NCBI GenBank assembly: GCA_000955875.1
Contig: JYOE01000020.1
Coordinates: forward strand, 124,001 to 188,000
Direction: 5' to 3'
DNA from: Terrabacter sp. 28
GTDB taxonomy: Bacteria; Actinomycetota; Actinomycetes; Actinomycetales; Dermatophilaceae
Length of the DNA: 64,000 bases
The notes beneath the pieces are model-generated. The model ran no database searches. It had not been told where the DNA came from and saw only the letters and a program-made list of their open reading frames with translations. Shown here one piece after another: positions 15,035 through 23,694 of this stretch (positions are counted from its first letter, which is position 1; every line of letters starts with the position of its first letter). The position numbers were made by a program, and so were the translations under genes.

Positions 15035-16957
15035 ATGAGCGACGGCGCCGACACGGCATACCGGAAGGTCCACGACGCGAGCCTGGCCGACCCCGAGGGC
15101 TTCTGGCGCGAGGCTGCGACGGCCATCGACTGGGTCACCCCGCCCACGCGCATCCTCGACGACTCGCGGCCCCCGTTCTACCGCTGGTACCCCGACGCCG
15201 AGCTCAACGTCTGCTTCAACGCGCTCGACCGGCACGTCGCCGCGGGCCGTGGTGACCAGCCGGCCCTCCACCACGACTCACCGGTGACGGGCAGCAAGGA
15301 GACGCTGACGTATGCCGACCTGCTGTCTCGCGTGTCGCGCTTCGCCGGAGCGCTCGCCGGCCTGGGCGTCGAGAAGGGCGACCGGGTCGTCATCTACATG
15401 CCGATGGTCCCCGAGGCGGTCGTCGCGATGCTCGCGTGCGCGCGGCTGGGAGCCATCCACTCCGTGGTCTTCGGCGGCTTCGCCCCGCAGGAGCTGGCCG
15501 CGCGCCTCGAGGACGCCGAGCCCAAGGTCGTGGTGTCGGCGAGCTGCGGCGTCGAGCCGTCGCGCATCGTCGAGTACAAGCCGATGCTCGACGCGGCGCT
15601 CGACCGGAGCAGCCACAAGCCCGAGTCCGTCATCGTGCTCCAGCGGGAGCAGTCGCCGGCCGCAGTGGGCGAGCGCGACACGGACTGGGAGGAGATGACC
15701 TGGGACGAGGTCTACGCCGACGCCGAGCCGGCCGACTGCGTCACCGTCGCCGCCACCGACCCGCTCTACATCCTCTACACGTCCGGCACGACGGGGAAGC
15801 CCAAGGGGATCTACCGCGACAGCGGCGGGTACGCCGTCGCGCTGCGCTGGTCGATGGCGAACCTCTACGACGTGGCGCCGGGGGAGACGATGTTCACCGC
15901 GAGCGACGTCGGCTGGGTCGTCGGCCACTCCTACATCGTCTACGCGCCGCTGCTGACGGGCGCGACGACCGTGCTCTACGAGGGCAAGCCGGTGGGCACG
16001 CCCGACGCCGGGGCGTTCTGGCGGGTCATCGCCGACTACGGCGCGGTCTGCCTCTTCACCGCACCGACCGCGTTCCGTGCGATCAAGAAGGAGGACTCGA
16101 CCGCCTCGAAGCTGGCCGAGCACGACCTGTCACACTTCCGCGCGCTCTTCCTCGCGGGAGAGCGGCTCGATCCCGACACCTACGAGTGGGCGTCGGCCGC
16201 GCTCGGCAAGCCGGTCATCGACAACTGGTGGCAGACCGAGACGGGCTGGCCGATCGCCTGCAATCCCAAGGGGATCGGATTGCTTCCGATCAAGGCGGGC
16301 TCACCGACGGTGGCCGTCCCCGGCTACGACGTGCAGGTGCTCGACGGCTCGGGCCAGCGGGTCGAGCCCGGTGTCGAGGGCGCGATCTGCATCAAGCTGC
16401 CGATGCCACCCGGCACGCTCCCGACGCTGTGGGGCGACGACGACCGCTACGTCAGCTCCTATCTGTCGGCCCACCCCGGCTACTACCTGACCGGCGACGG
16501 TGGCTACCTCGACGAGGACGGCTACCTGTTCGTCATGGGCCGCACCGACGACGTGCTCAACGTCGCCGGGCACCGCCTCTCCACGGGGTCGCTCGAGGCG
16601 GCGCTCGCCGGCCACGAGGCGGTGGCGGAGTGCGCGGTCATCGGTGTCCACGACGACCTCAAGGGCCAGGTGCCTCGGGCCCTCGTCGTGCTGAAGTCCG
16701 GCATCGACGCCGACGCCGATGGCGACCGCATCCGCCGCGAGCTCGTGGCGCGGGTGCGCTCGGAGGTCGGCGCGGTGGCGGCCCTGCACCGGGTCGACAT
16801 CGTGGCCGCCCTGCCCAAGACGCGTTCGGGCAAGATCCTGCGCAAGACGATGCGCGAGATGGCCGACGGCAAGCACGCGGCCGTGCCGGCCACGATCGAG
16901 GACGCGTCGGTGCTCGACACCCTCGCGCCGGTGCTGCGCCCCACCGACCCCGCCTGA
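15035..16957 (+). CDS. prpE: Propionyl-CoA synthetase-like acyl-CoA ligase
   Basis: 640 residues of the ANL superfamily, of acetyl/propionyl-CoA synthetase length. The sequence shows the P-loop YTSGTTGKPKGI, DNWWQTETGWPI (A5 region), YYLTGDGGYLDEDGYLFVMGRTDDV (A7/A8 hinge), and the catalytic lysine in PKTRSGKILRKTMR. FNALDRHVAAGRGDQPALHHDSPVTG and the WWQTETGWP region fit PrpE/ACSS3-type enzymes better than Acs; the symbol is tentative. ATG 15035 lies 4 nt after the MFS stop. Co-transcription with the transporter suggests uptake and activation of a short carboxylic acid. Confidence 0.8.
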   Translation: MSDGADTAYRKVHDASLADPEGFWREAATAIDWVTPPTRILDDSRPPFYRWYPDAELNVCFNALDRHVAAGRGDQPALHHDSPVTGSKETLTYADLLSRVSRFAGALAGLGVEKGDRVVIYMPMVPEAVVAMLACARLGAIHSVVFGGFAPQELAARLEDAEPKVVVSASCGVEPSRIVEYKPMLDAALDRSSHKPESVIVLQREQSPAAVGERDTDWEEMTWDEVYADAEPADCVTVAATDPLYILYTSGTTGKPKGIYRDSGGYAVALRWSMANLYDVAPGETMFTASDVGWVVGHSYIVYAPLLTGATTVLYEGKPVGTPDAGAFWRVIADYGAVCLFTAPTAFRAIKKEDSTASKLAEHDLSHFRALFLAGERLDPDTYEWASAALGKPVIDNWWQTETGWPIACNPKGIGLLPIKAGSPTVAVPGYDVQVLDGSGQRVEPGVEGAICIKLPMPPGTLPTLWGDDDRYVSSYLSAHPGYYLTGDGGYLDEDGYLFVMGRTDDVLNVAGHRLSTGSLEAALAGHEAVAECAVIGVHDDLKGQVPRALVVLKSGIDADADGDRIRRELVARVRSEVGAVAALHRVDIVAALPKTRSGKILRKTMREMADGKHAAVPATIEDASVLDTLAPVLRPTDPA

Positions 16958-16983
16958 CCGTCCCAGCCGCCTTCGTCGAGTGC

Positions 16984-18108
16984 TCAGTTCCTGACGGCGT
17001 CGAGCGACGGGAGGAGGGGGAGGACGTCGTCGATCGTGTCGACGAGGTGGATGGCCTGCTCCATCGGGCGGCCGGCCGCCATGGCCGTGATAGCCGACCA
17101 GACCGGCACCCGCTCGGTCCAGTGCTCGCGCCCGACGAGCACGAGGGGCGGCAGGGGCGCGTCGTCGGCGGCGTAGAAGAGCGGCGTCACCGCCTGGAAG
17201 ATCTCCTGCACCGTGCCGGCGGCGCCGTCGAGCACGACGATCCCGGCATCGGACCGGGCGAGCAGCCCCTCCTCGCGGATGGCGTTCGAGAAGTACTTCG
17301 CGATGACGTCGCAGAAGACGTTCGGCGGCTCGTGCCCGTAGAACCACGTCGGGATGCCGAGCGAACGGGCCGTGGGTCCGAGCGTGTCGGTGGTGGCCTC
17401 CGGCTCGTCACCGGCAACGGCCTGACGCGCCGCCAGCGCGCCGGCCGCCCAGGCCGTGATGTCCGGCCGGAAGCTCGGCACCGGCGCAACACGAGCCACC
17501 GCCTCCTGCACGGCCTCCACGCTGCGGCACAGGGCGCCGAGGTTGGCGGCCTCCATGGCCCCCGGACCACCGCCCGTCGCGACGAGGTAGCCCTCCTCGG
17601 CGAGGGCGTGGCCGAGGCCGGCCGCTGCGGCATACGACGGCGAGTCGCGTTGTAGCGCATGGCCGCCCATGATGCCGACCACCGATCGACCTTGGACGAA
17701 CTCGTCGAGGTCGTCGGTCACGGAGTCGTCGTGGATCGCCCGCACGAGGGTGCAGTACGCGTCGGTGCGCAGCCTGGCGTCGACGAACCAGGCGTACGCC
17801 TTCGCATCGGGGGTCGCGGCGTAGCCGTGCTCGAGACCGGCGTAGAGGTCGGACGGCAGGTAGAGCCCGCGCCACGGGTCGACCGGCGCCTCCGCGACGC
17901 CGGGGAAGAGGATCGCCCCGCCGCGCAGCAGCACCTCGGCCTCCGCCAGTGGCACGTCGCCGCCGAGCACCACGAGGCCGGTGAGATCGCCTCGGGCGGC
18001 GAGGCGGCCGGCGTAGCCGGTGAGGTCGAGGTCCTGAAGCCTGAGCCCGCGCAGCGGGCTGTCCGACTCGAGGTGGTCGTCGAACTCCTCGAGCGTCTCG
18101 ATCTCCAT
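16984..18108 (-). CDS. LOG-family (lysine-decarboxylase-like Rossmann fold) protein
   Basis: 374 residues, longer than the ~190-residue minimal LOG proteins. The C-terminal two thirds shows the nucleotide-binding fold: VGIMGGHALQRDSPSY, LVATGGGPGAMEAANLGA (phosphate-binding glycine loop) and VLDGAAGTVQEIFQAV, equivalent to the PGGxGTxxE motif but with the central PGG replaced by DGAAG. Known LOG enzymes remove ribose 5-phosphate from cytokinin nucleotides; whether this one does is unclear because of the altered motif. The N-terminal ~150 residues hold a separate alpha/beta region. It is divergent from the AEC transporter. The start at 18108 has CAGGAT 6 nt upstream on the minus strand. Confidence 0.65.
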   Translation of the reverse strand: MEIETLEEFDDHLESDSPLRGLRLQDLDLTGYAGRLAARGDLTGLVVLGGDVPLAEAEVLLRGGAILFPGVAEAPVDPWRGLYLPSDLYAGLEHGYAATPDAKAYAWFVDARLRTDAYCTLVRAIHDDSVTDDLDEFVQGRSVVGIMGGHALQRDSPSYAAAAGLGHALAEEGYLVATGGGPGAMEAANLGALCRSVEAVQEAVARVAPVPSFRPDITAWAAGALAARQAVAGDEPEATTDTLGPTARSLGIPTWFYGHEPPNVFCDVIAKYFSNAIREEGLLARSDAGIVVLDGAAGTVQEIFQAVTPLFYAADDAPLPPLVLVGREHWTERVPVWSAITAMAAGRPMEQAIHLVDTIDDVLPLLPSLDAVRN

Positions 18109-18114
18109 GCGCCC

Positions 18115-18190
18115 ATCCTGCCCGGCGCGGCGCCGTGAATGATCGAGGACCGGACCCGATCGTCACGCGTCGGCGGCCCGCTGACAGGAT
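18115..18190. promoter_or_regulatory. Twin divergent leaderless promoters (LOG-family gene / AEC transporter)
   Basis: On the minus strand CAGGAT-GGGCGC-ATG precedes the LOG gene. On the plus strand CAGGAT-CGGGCGC-ATG precedes the AEC gene. The two -10-to-start modules are the same except for one inserted C. Confidence 0.5.
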
Positions 18191-18197
18191 CGGGCGC

Positions 18198-19136
18198 ATG
18201 GTCGGGGTCCTCGAGGGTTTCGCGACGATCGCGGTCATCGTCGCGGTCGGTTGGTTTCTGGCGCATCGACGCATCCTCGACGAGTCGGCACAGGTCAACC
18301 TGTCGCGGCTCGCCTTCCACGTCGCGTCACCGGCTCTGCTGCTCACCGTCATGCAGCGCACGTCGCTCGACGCCGTGCTGTCGGCGAACCTCGTGACGTC
18401 GCTCATCAGCTTCGCGTCGGTGGTGGGTGTCTACCTGCTCGTCGCGCGGTTCCGTTGGGCGGGAGAGGGACTCGGGTCACGCCTCATCGGGAGCCTGTCG
18501 GCGGCCTACGTCAACGCGGGCAACCTCGGCATCCCGATCGCGCTTTACGTGCTCGGCGACGTCGCCTGGGTGGCGCCGACCCTGCTCATGCAGCTGCTCG
18601 TCATCACGCCGATCTCCATGGCGCTCTTCGACAGCGACGCCCGCGGCGAGCGGCCGACGCTGCTGCGGAGCCTGCGTCGGATGTTCAGCAACCCGATCAC
18701 GCTCGGTGCCATCGCCGGCCTGCTCATCGCCGTCTTCGACATCGAGCTGCCACGGGTCGTGGCAGCGCCGATCGACCTGCTCGGTGCGATGGCCGTTCCC
18801 TCGATGCTCGTCGCGTTCGGCATCTCGCTACGCCGTGGCCCACGACCTGCGACCGGCAGGGGCGCCGCGCACGTGTGGACCGTGGTCGGGCTCAAGGTCC
18901 TCGCCATGCCCGCGATCGCCCTCGGGGTGGGTCTGGCGCTGGGGCTTCGCGGCGAGGCCCTCTTCGCCGTGGTGGTGACGGCCGCCCTGCCCACGGCGCA
19001 GAACATCTTCACGTATGCCGTCCGCTACCGCCGCGAGGTCAACCTGGCCCGCGACACCATCTTCGTCAGCACGTTCGCGTCGGTGCCGGTGATTCTCGGG
19101 ATCGCTGCCCTCTTCCACTGGCTCGCGGGCGTCTGA
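18198..19136 (+). CDS. AEC-family (auxin efflux carrier-like) transporter
   Basis: 312 residues with about ten TM helices in two five-helix halves, typical of the AEC/BART family. YVNAGNLGIPIALYVLGD in the first half and TAALPTAQNIFTYAVRYR in the second are the crossover motifs of these carriers. Bacterial members move malate, malonate or other organic anions; the substrate here is unknown. ATG 18198 was chosen from CAGGAT at 7-nt spacing. A strong hairpin follows the stop, and the next gene is convergent, so the gene is monocistronic. Confidence 0.85.
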   Translation: MVGVLEGFATIAVIVAVGWFLAHRRILDESAQVNLSRLAFHVASPALLLTVMQRTSLDAVLSANLVTSLISFASVVGVYLLVARFRWAGEGLGSRLIGSLSAAYVNAGNLGIPIALYVLGDVAWVAPTLLMQLLVITPISMALFDSDARGERPTLLRSLRRMFSNPITLGAIAGLLIAVFDIELPRVVAAPIDLLGAMAVPSMLVAFGISLRRGPRPATGRGAAHVWTVVGLKVLAMPAIALGVGLALGLRGEALFAVVVTAALPTAQNIFTYAVRYRREVNLARDTIFVSTFASVPVILGIAALFHWLAGV

Positions 19137-19156
19137 GCCGGGCCCCGGCCAAGGCC

Positions 19157-19186
19157 GGGTTCCGCAGCCGGGGCGCTGCGGAACCC
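19157..19186. terminator. Bidirectional terminator hairpin between convergent genes
   Basis: GGGTTCCGCAGC and GCTGCGGAACCC form a perfect 12-bp stem with a 6-nt loop, 20 bp after the AEC stop and 15 bp after the convergent gene's stop. No U-tract is present, as is common in actinobacteria. Confidence 0.8.
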
Positions 19187-19200
19187 AGCCCGCTCACCGG

Positions 19201-19872
19201 TCAGAAACCGCCGAAGTCGCCGCCGCCGAAGTCCCCGCCACCGAAGTCCCCGCCACCGAAGTCCCCGCCGCCGAAGTCCCCGAAGTCGGAGCCACCGGCA
19301 TCACCACCGCCATCACCCGAGTCGCCACCGCCATCACCCGAGTCGCCGGCGCCCGCGTCGCCGGCCTCCTGGGCCTCGGGCGAGGACTCGTAGCCGCCGA
19401 GCATCATGTCGGCGAGCGCGGACCCGACGACGACACCGGCGATGGTGCCCAGCATCGAGCCGGCGATCATGCCGCCCATGCCCATGCCGCCGCCCATCCC
19501 GCGTCCGCCGCCGAACGCGCCCTGCAGGTAGCCGGGCCGGCTCATCTCCGCGCGCGTGGCGCTACGGGCGAGGTCGGCGGGCTGGTCGCTGCGGGGCCGC
19601 TCGTTCTCGGGGAGGTCTTCAGTGAGGCGCTGGAGCACCATCTGGCGCTGCTCGGGCGACAGCTTGCCGAACGCCTCGGCGTGCACCCTCTCGATGTCCT
19701 CCGGGTCCGCGGTGCGCAGGAGGTACTTGTAGCGGGCGATGGCGCGCTCGTCCTCGCTCGAGGCGCCCCCTCGAGGCGACGGAACCTGGTAGGGCTGGCC
19801 GGTCGGGGCGGGGGCGGTGCGCTGTTGCTGCTGCAGCGGCTCGCGCCCGAGCAGCTTGTCGAGGAATCCCAT
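19201..19872 (-). CDS. Actinobacterial protein often labelled 'cation-transporting ATPase', with a Gly/Asp repeat tail
   Basis: 223 residues. It starts MGFLDKLLGREP and has a predicted helical region ~40-85 (RYKYLLRTADPEDIERVHAEAF, KLSPEQRQMVLQRL). A glycine/methionine-rich stretch and one hydrophobic helix (MIAGSMLGTIAGVVVGSALADMML, ~135-160) follow, then a Gly/Asp/Ser tail ending in four GGGDF units. No ATPase motif is present, so the common database name looks wrong; function unknown. SD AAGGAG precedes the ATG at good spacing, ruling out the longer in-frame start. The C-terminal repeats are encoded by 15-bp DNA repeats. Confidence 0.75.
   Translation of the reverse strand: MGFLDKLLGREPLQQQQRTAPAPTGQPYQVPSPRGGASSEDERAIARYKYLLRTADPEDIERVHAEAFGKLSPEQRQMVLQRLTEDLPENERPRSDQPADLARSATRAEMSRPGYLQGAFGGGRGMGGGMGMGGMIAGSMLGTIAGVVVGSALADMMLGGYESSPEAQEAGDAGAGDSGDGGGDSGDGGGDAGGSDFGDFGGGDFGGGDFGGGDFGGGDFGGF
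19222..19281. repeat. Four 15-bp in-frame tandem units encoding GGGDF
   Basis: GCC(G/A)CCGAAGTCCCC is repeated four times on the plus strand, encoding the C-terminal GGGDF repeats of the minus-strand gene. Confidence 0.95.
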
Positions 19873-19974
19873 GTCGTTCTCCTTGCGTCGGCGTCGCATC
19901 TGACGGATACCTACCCAACGAACGGCGCCACCCAGCGTTCCGGCGGCCGTGCGCGACGAAGTCCGGCCGGAAAC

Positions 19975-20008
19975 GCACGGAGCCACCCGCGAACGGGTGG
20001 CTCCGTGC
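19975..20008 (-). terminator. Terminator hairpin of the aminotransferase operon
   Basis: A 15-bp perfect stem (arms starting GCACGGAGCC and ending GGCTCCGTGC) with a CGAA tetraloop, 40 bp downstream of the minus-strand aminotransferase stop. A copy of the CGGCATAC octamer lies next to it at 20025-20032. Confidence 0.85.
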
Positions 20009-20047
20009 CCTTGCGCTACCCCCACGGCATACGCGAGGAAGAAACGG

Positions 20048-21487
20048 TCAGAGGTGGTTCTCGGCCTCGACGAGCACCGACCGCAGACGCGACTCGATGT
20101 CGTCGAACTGCTCGGGCCCCATGATCAGCGGCGGCGCGAGCTGGATGACGGGGTCGCCGCGGTCGTCGGCGCGGCAGTAGAGCCCGGCGTCGAACAGTGC
20201 CTTGGAGAGGAAGCCGCGCAGCAGGCGCTCGGACTCGGCGTCGTTGAAGGTCTCGCGGGTGGCCTTGTCCTTGACGAGCTCGATGCCGTAGAAGTAGCCG
20301 GCGCCGCGCACGTCGCCGACGAGCGGCAGGTCGAGCAACCGGTCGAGGGCCGCCTTGAACGCCGGCGCGTTCTGCTTGACCCGGTCGTTGAGGCCCTCGC
20401 GCTCGAAGATGTCGAGGTTGGCCATCGCGACCGCGGCCGACACGGGGTGCCCGCCGAACGTGTAGCCGTGCGGGAAGTACGTCGTGCCCTGCTTGAACGG
20501 CTCGAAGAGACGGTCGCTCGCGATCATCGCGCCGATGGGAGAGTAGCCGCTCGTCATGCCCTTGGCGCACGTGATGATGTCGGGCACGTAGCCGAAGTCG
20601 TCGCAGGCGAACATCGAGCCGATGCGGCCGAAGCTGCAGATGACCTCGTCGGAGACGAGCAGCACGTCGTACTCGTCGCAGATCTCCCGCACGCGCTCGA
20701 AGTAGCCGGCCGGCGGCGGGAAGCAGCCACCGGAGTTCTGCACCGGCTCGAGGAAGACGGCCGCGACGGTGTCGGGACCCTCGAACTCGATGGCCTCGGC
20801 GATGCGGTCGGCGGCCCAGCGCCCGAAGGCCTTCTCGTCGTCGCGCAGGTGCTCGGGCGCGCGGTACATGTTGGTGTTCGGCACCTTGTGCGCGCCGGGC
20901 ACGAGCGGCTCGAACATCTCCTTGGCCGCCGGGATGCCGGTGATCGACAGGGCGCCCTGCGGGGTGCCGTGGTAGGCGACGGCACGCGAGATGACCTTGT
21001 GCTTGGTCGGCTTGCCGGTCAGCTTGTAGTACTGCTTCGCGAGCTTCCAGGCGGTCTCGACGGCCTCGCCGCCGCCGGTCGTGAAGAAGACGCGGTTGAG
21101 GTCACCGGGGGCGTATGCCGCGAGACGCTCGGCGAGCTCGATGGCCCTGGGGTGGGCGTAGCTCCACAGCGGGAAGAACGCCAGCTCCTTGGCCTGCTTG
21201 GCGGCGGCCTCGGCGAGCTCCTCGCGCCCGTGGCCGGCCTGGACGACGAAGAGGCCGGCGAGCCCGTCGATGTACTCGTTGCCACGGTCGTCCCAGATCG
21301 TCCAGCCCTTCCCCTTGGTGATGATGGGGACCGAGTGGCCGAGCCCGCCGGTGTCCTTCTCCTCGAACACCGAGTGGCGCGTGAAGTGCATCCACAGGTG
21401 GTCTCGGGCCGCCTCCGAGTGGAGGGTGCCGGTCGGCGTCCGGGTGTCCGAGGACGGTTCCCAGACCTGGTTCGGGTTGATGCTCAT
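20048..21487 (-). CDS. Class III aminotransferase, putative putrescine (SpuC-like) transaminase
   Basis: 479 residues, fold-type I PLP enzyme. VFFTTGGGEAVETAWKLA is the phosphate-binding region, DEVICSFGR holds the PLP ring Asp, and DIITCAKGMTSGYSPIGA contains the Schiff-base lysine. Family resemblance and the neighbours (aminobutyraldehyde dehydrogenase, Pot transporter) point to transfer of an amino group from putrescine to pyruvate or 2-oxoglutarate, giving 4-aminobutyraldehyde. GABA or another omega-amine is a possible alternative substrate. The ATG overlaps the stop of the upstream Lrp-type gene (ATGA), so regulator and enzyme are co-translated. A strong hairpin terminates the operon. 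Confidence 0.85.
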   Translation of the reverse strand: MSINPNQVWEPSSDTRTPTGTLHSEAARDHLWMHFTRHSVFEEKDTGGLGHSVPIITKGKGWTIWDDRGNEYIDGLAGLFVVQAGHGREELAEAAAKQAKELAFFPLWSYAHPRAIELAERLAAYAPGDLNRVFFTTGGGEAVETAWKLAKQYYKLTGKPTKHKVISRAVAYHGTPQGALSITGIPAAKEMFEPLVPGAHKVPNTNMYRAPEHLRDDEKAFGRWAADRIAEAIEFEGPDTVAAVFLEPVQNSGGCFPPPAGYFERVREICDEYDVLLVSDEVICSFGRIGSMFACDDFGYVPDIITCAKGMTSGYSPIGAMIASDRLFEPFKQGTTYFPHGYTFGGHPVSAAVAMANLDIFEREGLNDRVKQNAPAFKAALDRLLDLPLVGDVRGAGYFYGIELVKDKATRETFNDAESERLLRGFLSKALFDAGLYCRADDRGDPVIQLAPPLIMGPEQFDDIESRLRSVLVEAENHL

Positions 21488-21996
21488 CGTGTACCCCAGT
21501 TGTAGAGCTGTTTGTTGAGTTTCAGGTAGACGAACGTCTCGGTCGCCGTGACGCCCGGGAGAGGGCGGATGCGGCTGGTGAGCAGCTCGAGCAGGTGGGC
21601 GTCGTTCTCGCAGACGACCTCGGCCAGCACGTCGAAGCTGCCGGCCGTCGTCACGACGTAGGAGACCTCGTCCATCTCGGTGAGGGCGTCGGCCACCGAC
21701 GTCATGTCGCCGGACACGCGCAGGCCGACCATGGCCTGTCGCTGGAACCCCACCTGCAGGGGATCGGTCACGGCGACGATCTGCATCACGTCGGCGTCGA
21801 GCAGCCGTTGCACGCGCTGGCGCACGGCGGCCTCGGAGAGCCCCACCTGCTGGGCGATCGACGCGTACGACTTGCGGCCGTCGTGCTGGAGCAGCTCGAT
21901 GATCGTCTTGCTCACGTCGTCGAGGTTGACCGCCGGTTTCCGTGCCCTACCGCCTCCGGAACCGGCCGCGTTGGCCACGCCTCGGATGGTCGTCAT
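21484..21996 (-). CDS. Lrp/AsnC-family transcriptional regulator
   Basis: 170 residues. The N-terminal winged HTH (~24-75) contains KTIIELLQHDGRKSYASIAQQVGLSEAAVRQRVQRLL, followed by the RAM ligand-binding alpha/beta domain (~85-165). There is a short basic N-terminal extension (GGGRARKPAV). It is divergent from the aldehyde dehydrogenase and coupled to the aminotransferase, so it likely governs polyamine or amino-acid catabolism here. CAGTAT lies 6 nt before the ATG on the minus strand, suggesting a leaderless transcript. Confidence 0.9.
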   Translation of the reverse strand: MTTIRGVANAAGSGGGRARKPAVNLDDVSKTIIELLQHDGRKSYASIAQQVGLSEAAVRQRVQRLLDADVMQIVAVTDPLQVGFQRQAMVGLRVSGDMTSVADALTEMDEVSYVVTTAGSFDVLAEVVCENDAHLLELLTSRIRPLPGVTATETFVYLKLNKQLYNWGTR

Positions 21997-22027
21997 GTCC
22001 CGATACTGACCTGTGGAACGCGCTGTT

Positions 22028-22037
22028 GGCAAGTGCC
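22028..22037. promoter_or_regulatory. Candidate Lrp-type operator in the divergent promoter region
   Basis: GGCA-AG-TGCC is a short perfect dyad within the broader TTGGCAAGTGCC context, lying between the Lrp-type regulator and the aldehyde dehydrogenase. Size and location fit an AsnC/Lrp half-operator; binding is inferred. Confidence 0.3.
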
Positions 22038-22097
22038 TTCCCAACTGATTCCGAAGAAGTGGCCCATCAACCCTTCCTGATTGCGAAGGTCTGCGTT

Positions 22098-22103
22098 TAG
22101 CAT
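22098..22103 (+). promoter_or_regulatory. -10 box of a leaderless promoter for aminobutyraldehyde dehydrogenase
   Basis: TAGCAT followed by 6 nt and ATG 22110. No SD precedes the ATG. Confidence 0.45.
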
Positions 22104-22109
22104 TCCCGC

Positions 22110-23558
22110 ATGACTTCGAAGCCCCGCCAGCTCCGCAACTTCATCGGTGGCCAGTACGTCGACCCCGAGGGCGACACCATGACCGACATCGTCGACCCGT
22201 CGTCGGCGCAGGTCGTGGCCAAGGCACCCGTGAGCAGCCAGTCCGACGTCGACCGGGCGTATGCCGCGGCCTCCAAGGCGTTCGAGACGTGGGGTGACAC
22301 GACCCCGAGCGAGCGCCAGCAGGCGCTGCTGAAGTTCGCCGACGCCATCGAGGCCCGGGCCGACGACTTCGTCCGGCTCGAGGGTGAGAACACCGGCAAG
22401 CCGCACGCCCTGACTGCGAGCGAGGAGATGCCTCCGATGCTCGACCAGCTGCGCTTCTTCGCCGGCGCGGCGCGCGTGCTCGAGGGAAAGTCGGCCGGGG
22501 AGTACATGAAGGGGCACACCTCCTTCGTGCGCCGCGAGCCCATCGGCGTCGTCGGCCAGGTCACCCCGTGGAACTACCCGATGATGATGGCGATGTGGAA
22601 GATCGCGCCGGCCCTGGCCGCGGGAAACACCATCGTGCTCAAGCCGTCCGACACGACGCCGGAGACGACGCTGCTGCTCGCCGAGCTCGCCTCGGAGTTC
22701 CTGCCCGAGGGCACCTTCAACGTCATCACCGGTGACCGTGAGACCGGCCGCATGGTCGTCGAGCACCCGACGCCGGCCCTGGTCGCGATCACCGGCTCGG
22801 TGCGCGCCGGCATGCAGGTCGCCGAGAGCGCCTCGCGCGACCTCAAGCGCGTGCACCTAGAGCTCGGCGGCAAGGCGCCCGTCGTGGTCTTCGACGACGC
22901 CGACCTCGAGGCAGCCGTCGAGGGCATCGCGATCGGTGGCTACTTCAACGCCGGTCAGGACTGCACGGCGGCCACCCGCGTCCTTGCCGGTCCCCGCATC
23001 CACGACGACTTCGTCGACGCCCTCGCGGAGTACGCCAGGAACGAGGCCAAGGTCGGCATGCCCGACGACGCCAACGCGCTCTTCGGCCCCGTCAACAACC
23101 CGAACCAGGTCGCCCACGTCGGTGGCATGATCGACCGCCTCCCCGACCACGCCCGGGTCGCGGCCGGCGGCCGACGGGCCGACGGCCTCGGCGACGGCTA
23201 CTTCTTCGAGCCGACCGTGCTCGCCGGCCTGCGCCAGGACGACGAGCAGATCCAGAACGAGATCTTCGGCCCGGTCATCACCGTGCAGCAGTTCACCGAC
23301 GAGGCCGAGGCGCTCGCCTGGGCCAACGGCGTGCAGTACGGCCTGGCCTCGAGCGTGTGGACCAAGGACTTCGGTCGGGCGATGCGGATGAGCCGCAAGC
23401 TCGACTTCGGCTGCGTGTGGATCAACACGCACATCCCGATCGTCGCCGAGATGCCTCACGGGGGCTTCAAGCACAGCGGCTACGGCAAGGACCTGTCCAT
23501 GTACGGACTGGAGGACTACACCCGCGTGAAGCACGTGATGGCCAACATCGAGTCCTGA
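22110..23558 (+). CDS. Gamma-aminobutyraldehyde dehydrogenase
   Basis: 482 residues, aldehyde dehydrogenase superfamily. The sequence contains VGQVTPWNYPMMMAMWKIAPALAAGN (catalytic Asn), the catalytic Glu in HLELGGKAPVVVF, and the nucleophile Cys in YFNAGQDCTAATR. It would oxidise 4-aminobutyraldehyde to GABA with NAD+, the step after the putrescine transaminase encoded divergently. Resemblance to YdcW/PatD-type enzymes is from memory; betaine-aldehyde dehydrogenase is the main alternative. It has its own leaderless promoter and a strong hairpin 6 bp after the stop, so it is expressed apart from potDABC. Confidence 0.85.
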   Translation: MTSKPRQLRNFIGGQYVDPEGDTMTDIVDPSSAQVVAKAPVSSQSDVDRAYAAASKAFETWGDTTPSERQQALLKFADAIEARADDFVRLEGENTGKPHALTASEEMPPMLDQLRFFAGAARVLEGKSAGEYMKGHTSFVRREPIGVVGQVTPWNYPMMMAMWKIAPALAAGNTIVLKPSDTTPETTLLLAELASEFLPEGTFNVITGDRETGRMVVEHPTPALVAITGSVRAGMQVAESASRDLKRVHLELGGKAPVVVFDDADLEAAVEGIAIGGYFNAGQDCTAATRVLAGPRIHDDFVDALAEYARNEAKVGMPDDANALFGPVNNPNQVAHVGGMIDRLPDHARVAAGGRRADGLGDGYFFEPTVLAGLRQDDEQIQNEIFGPVITVQQFTDEAEALAWANGVQYGLASSVWTKDFGRAMRMSRKLDFGCVWINTHIPIVAEMPHGGFKHSGYGKDLSMYGLEDYTRVKHVMANIES

Positions 23559-23563
23559 GCCCC

Positions 23564-23595
23564 GGTGCGCCGCCGTCCCGACTCGGCGGCGCACC
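23564..23595 (+). terminator. Terminator hairpin after aminobutyraldehyde dehydrogenase
   Basis: GGTGCGCCGCCG / CGGCGGCGCACC is a perfect 12-bp stem with an 8-nt loop, starting 6 bp after the stop. A second hairpin (CCGGCGGC-GGGG-GCCGCCGG, 23601-23620) follows. Confidence 0.85.
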
Positions 23596-23694
23596 GTCCA
23601 CCGGCGGCGGGGGCCGCCGGCACCTGCACCACCAGCCCGACCGGGTCAGTGTCGATCCCCTCCTGACCGATCCCGAAACCCCCTGGAGACGTAG

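Noticed and set aside
19201..19872. Cation-transporting ATPase
   Set aside because: That name is common for homologs, but the protein has no Walker or P-type ATPase motif and only one hydrophobic helix.
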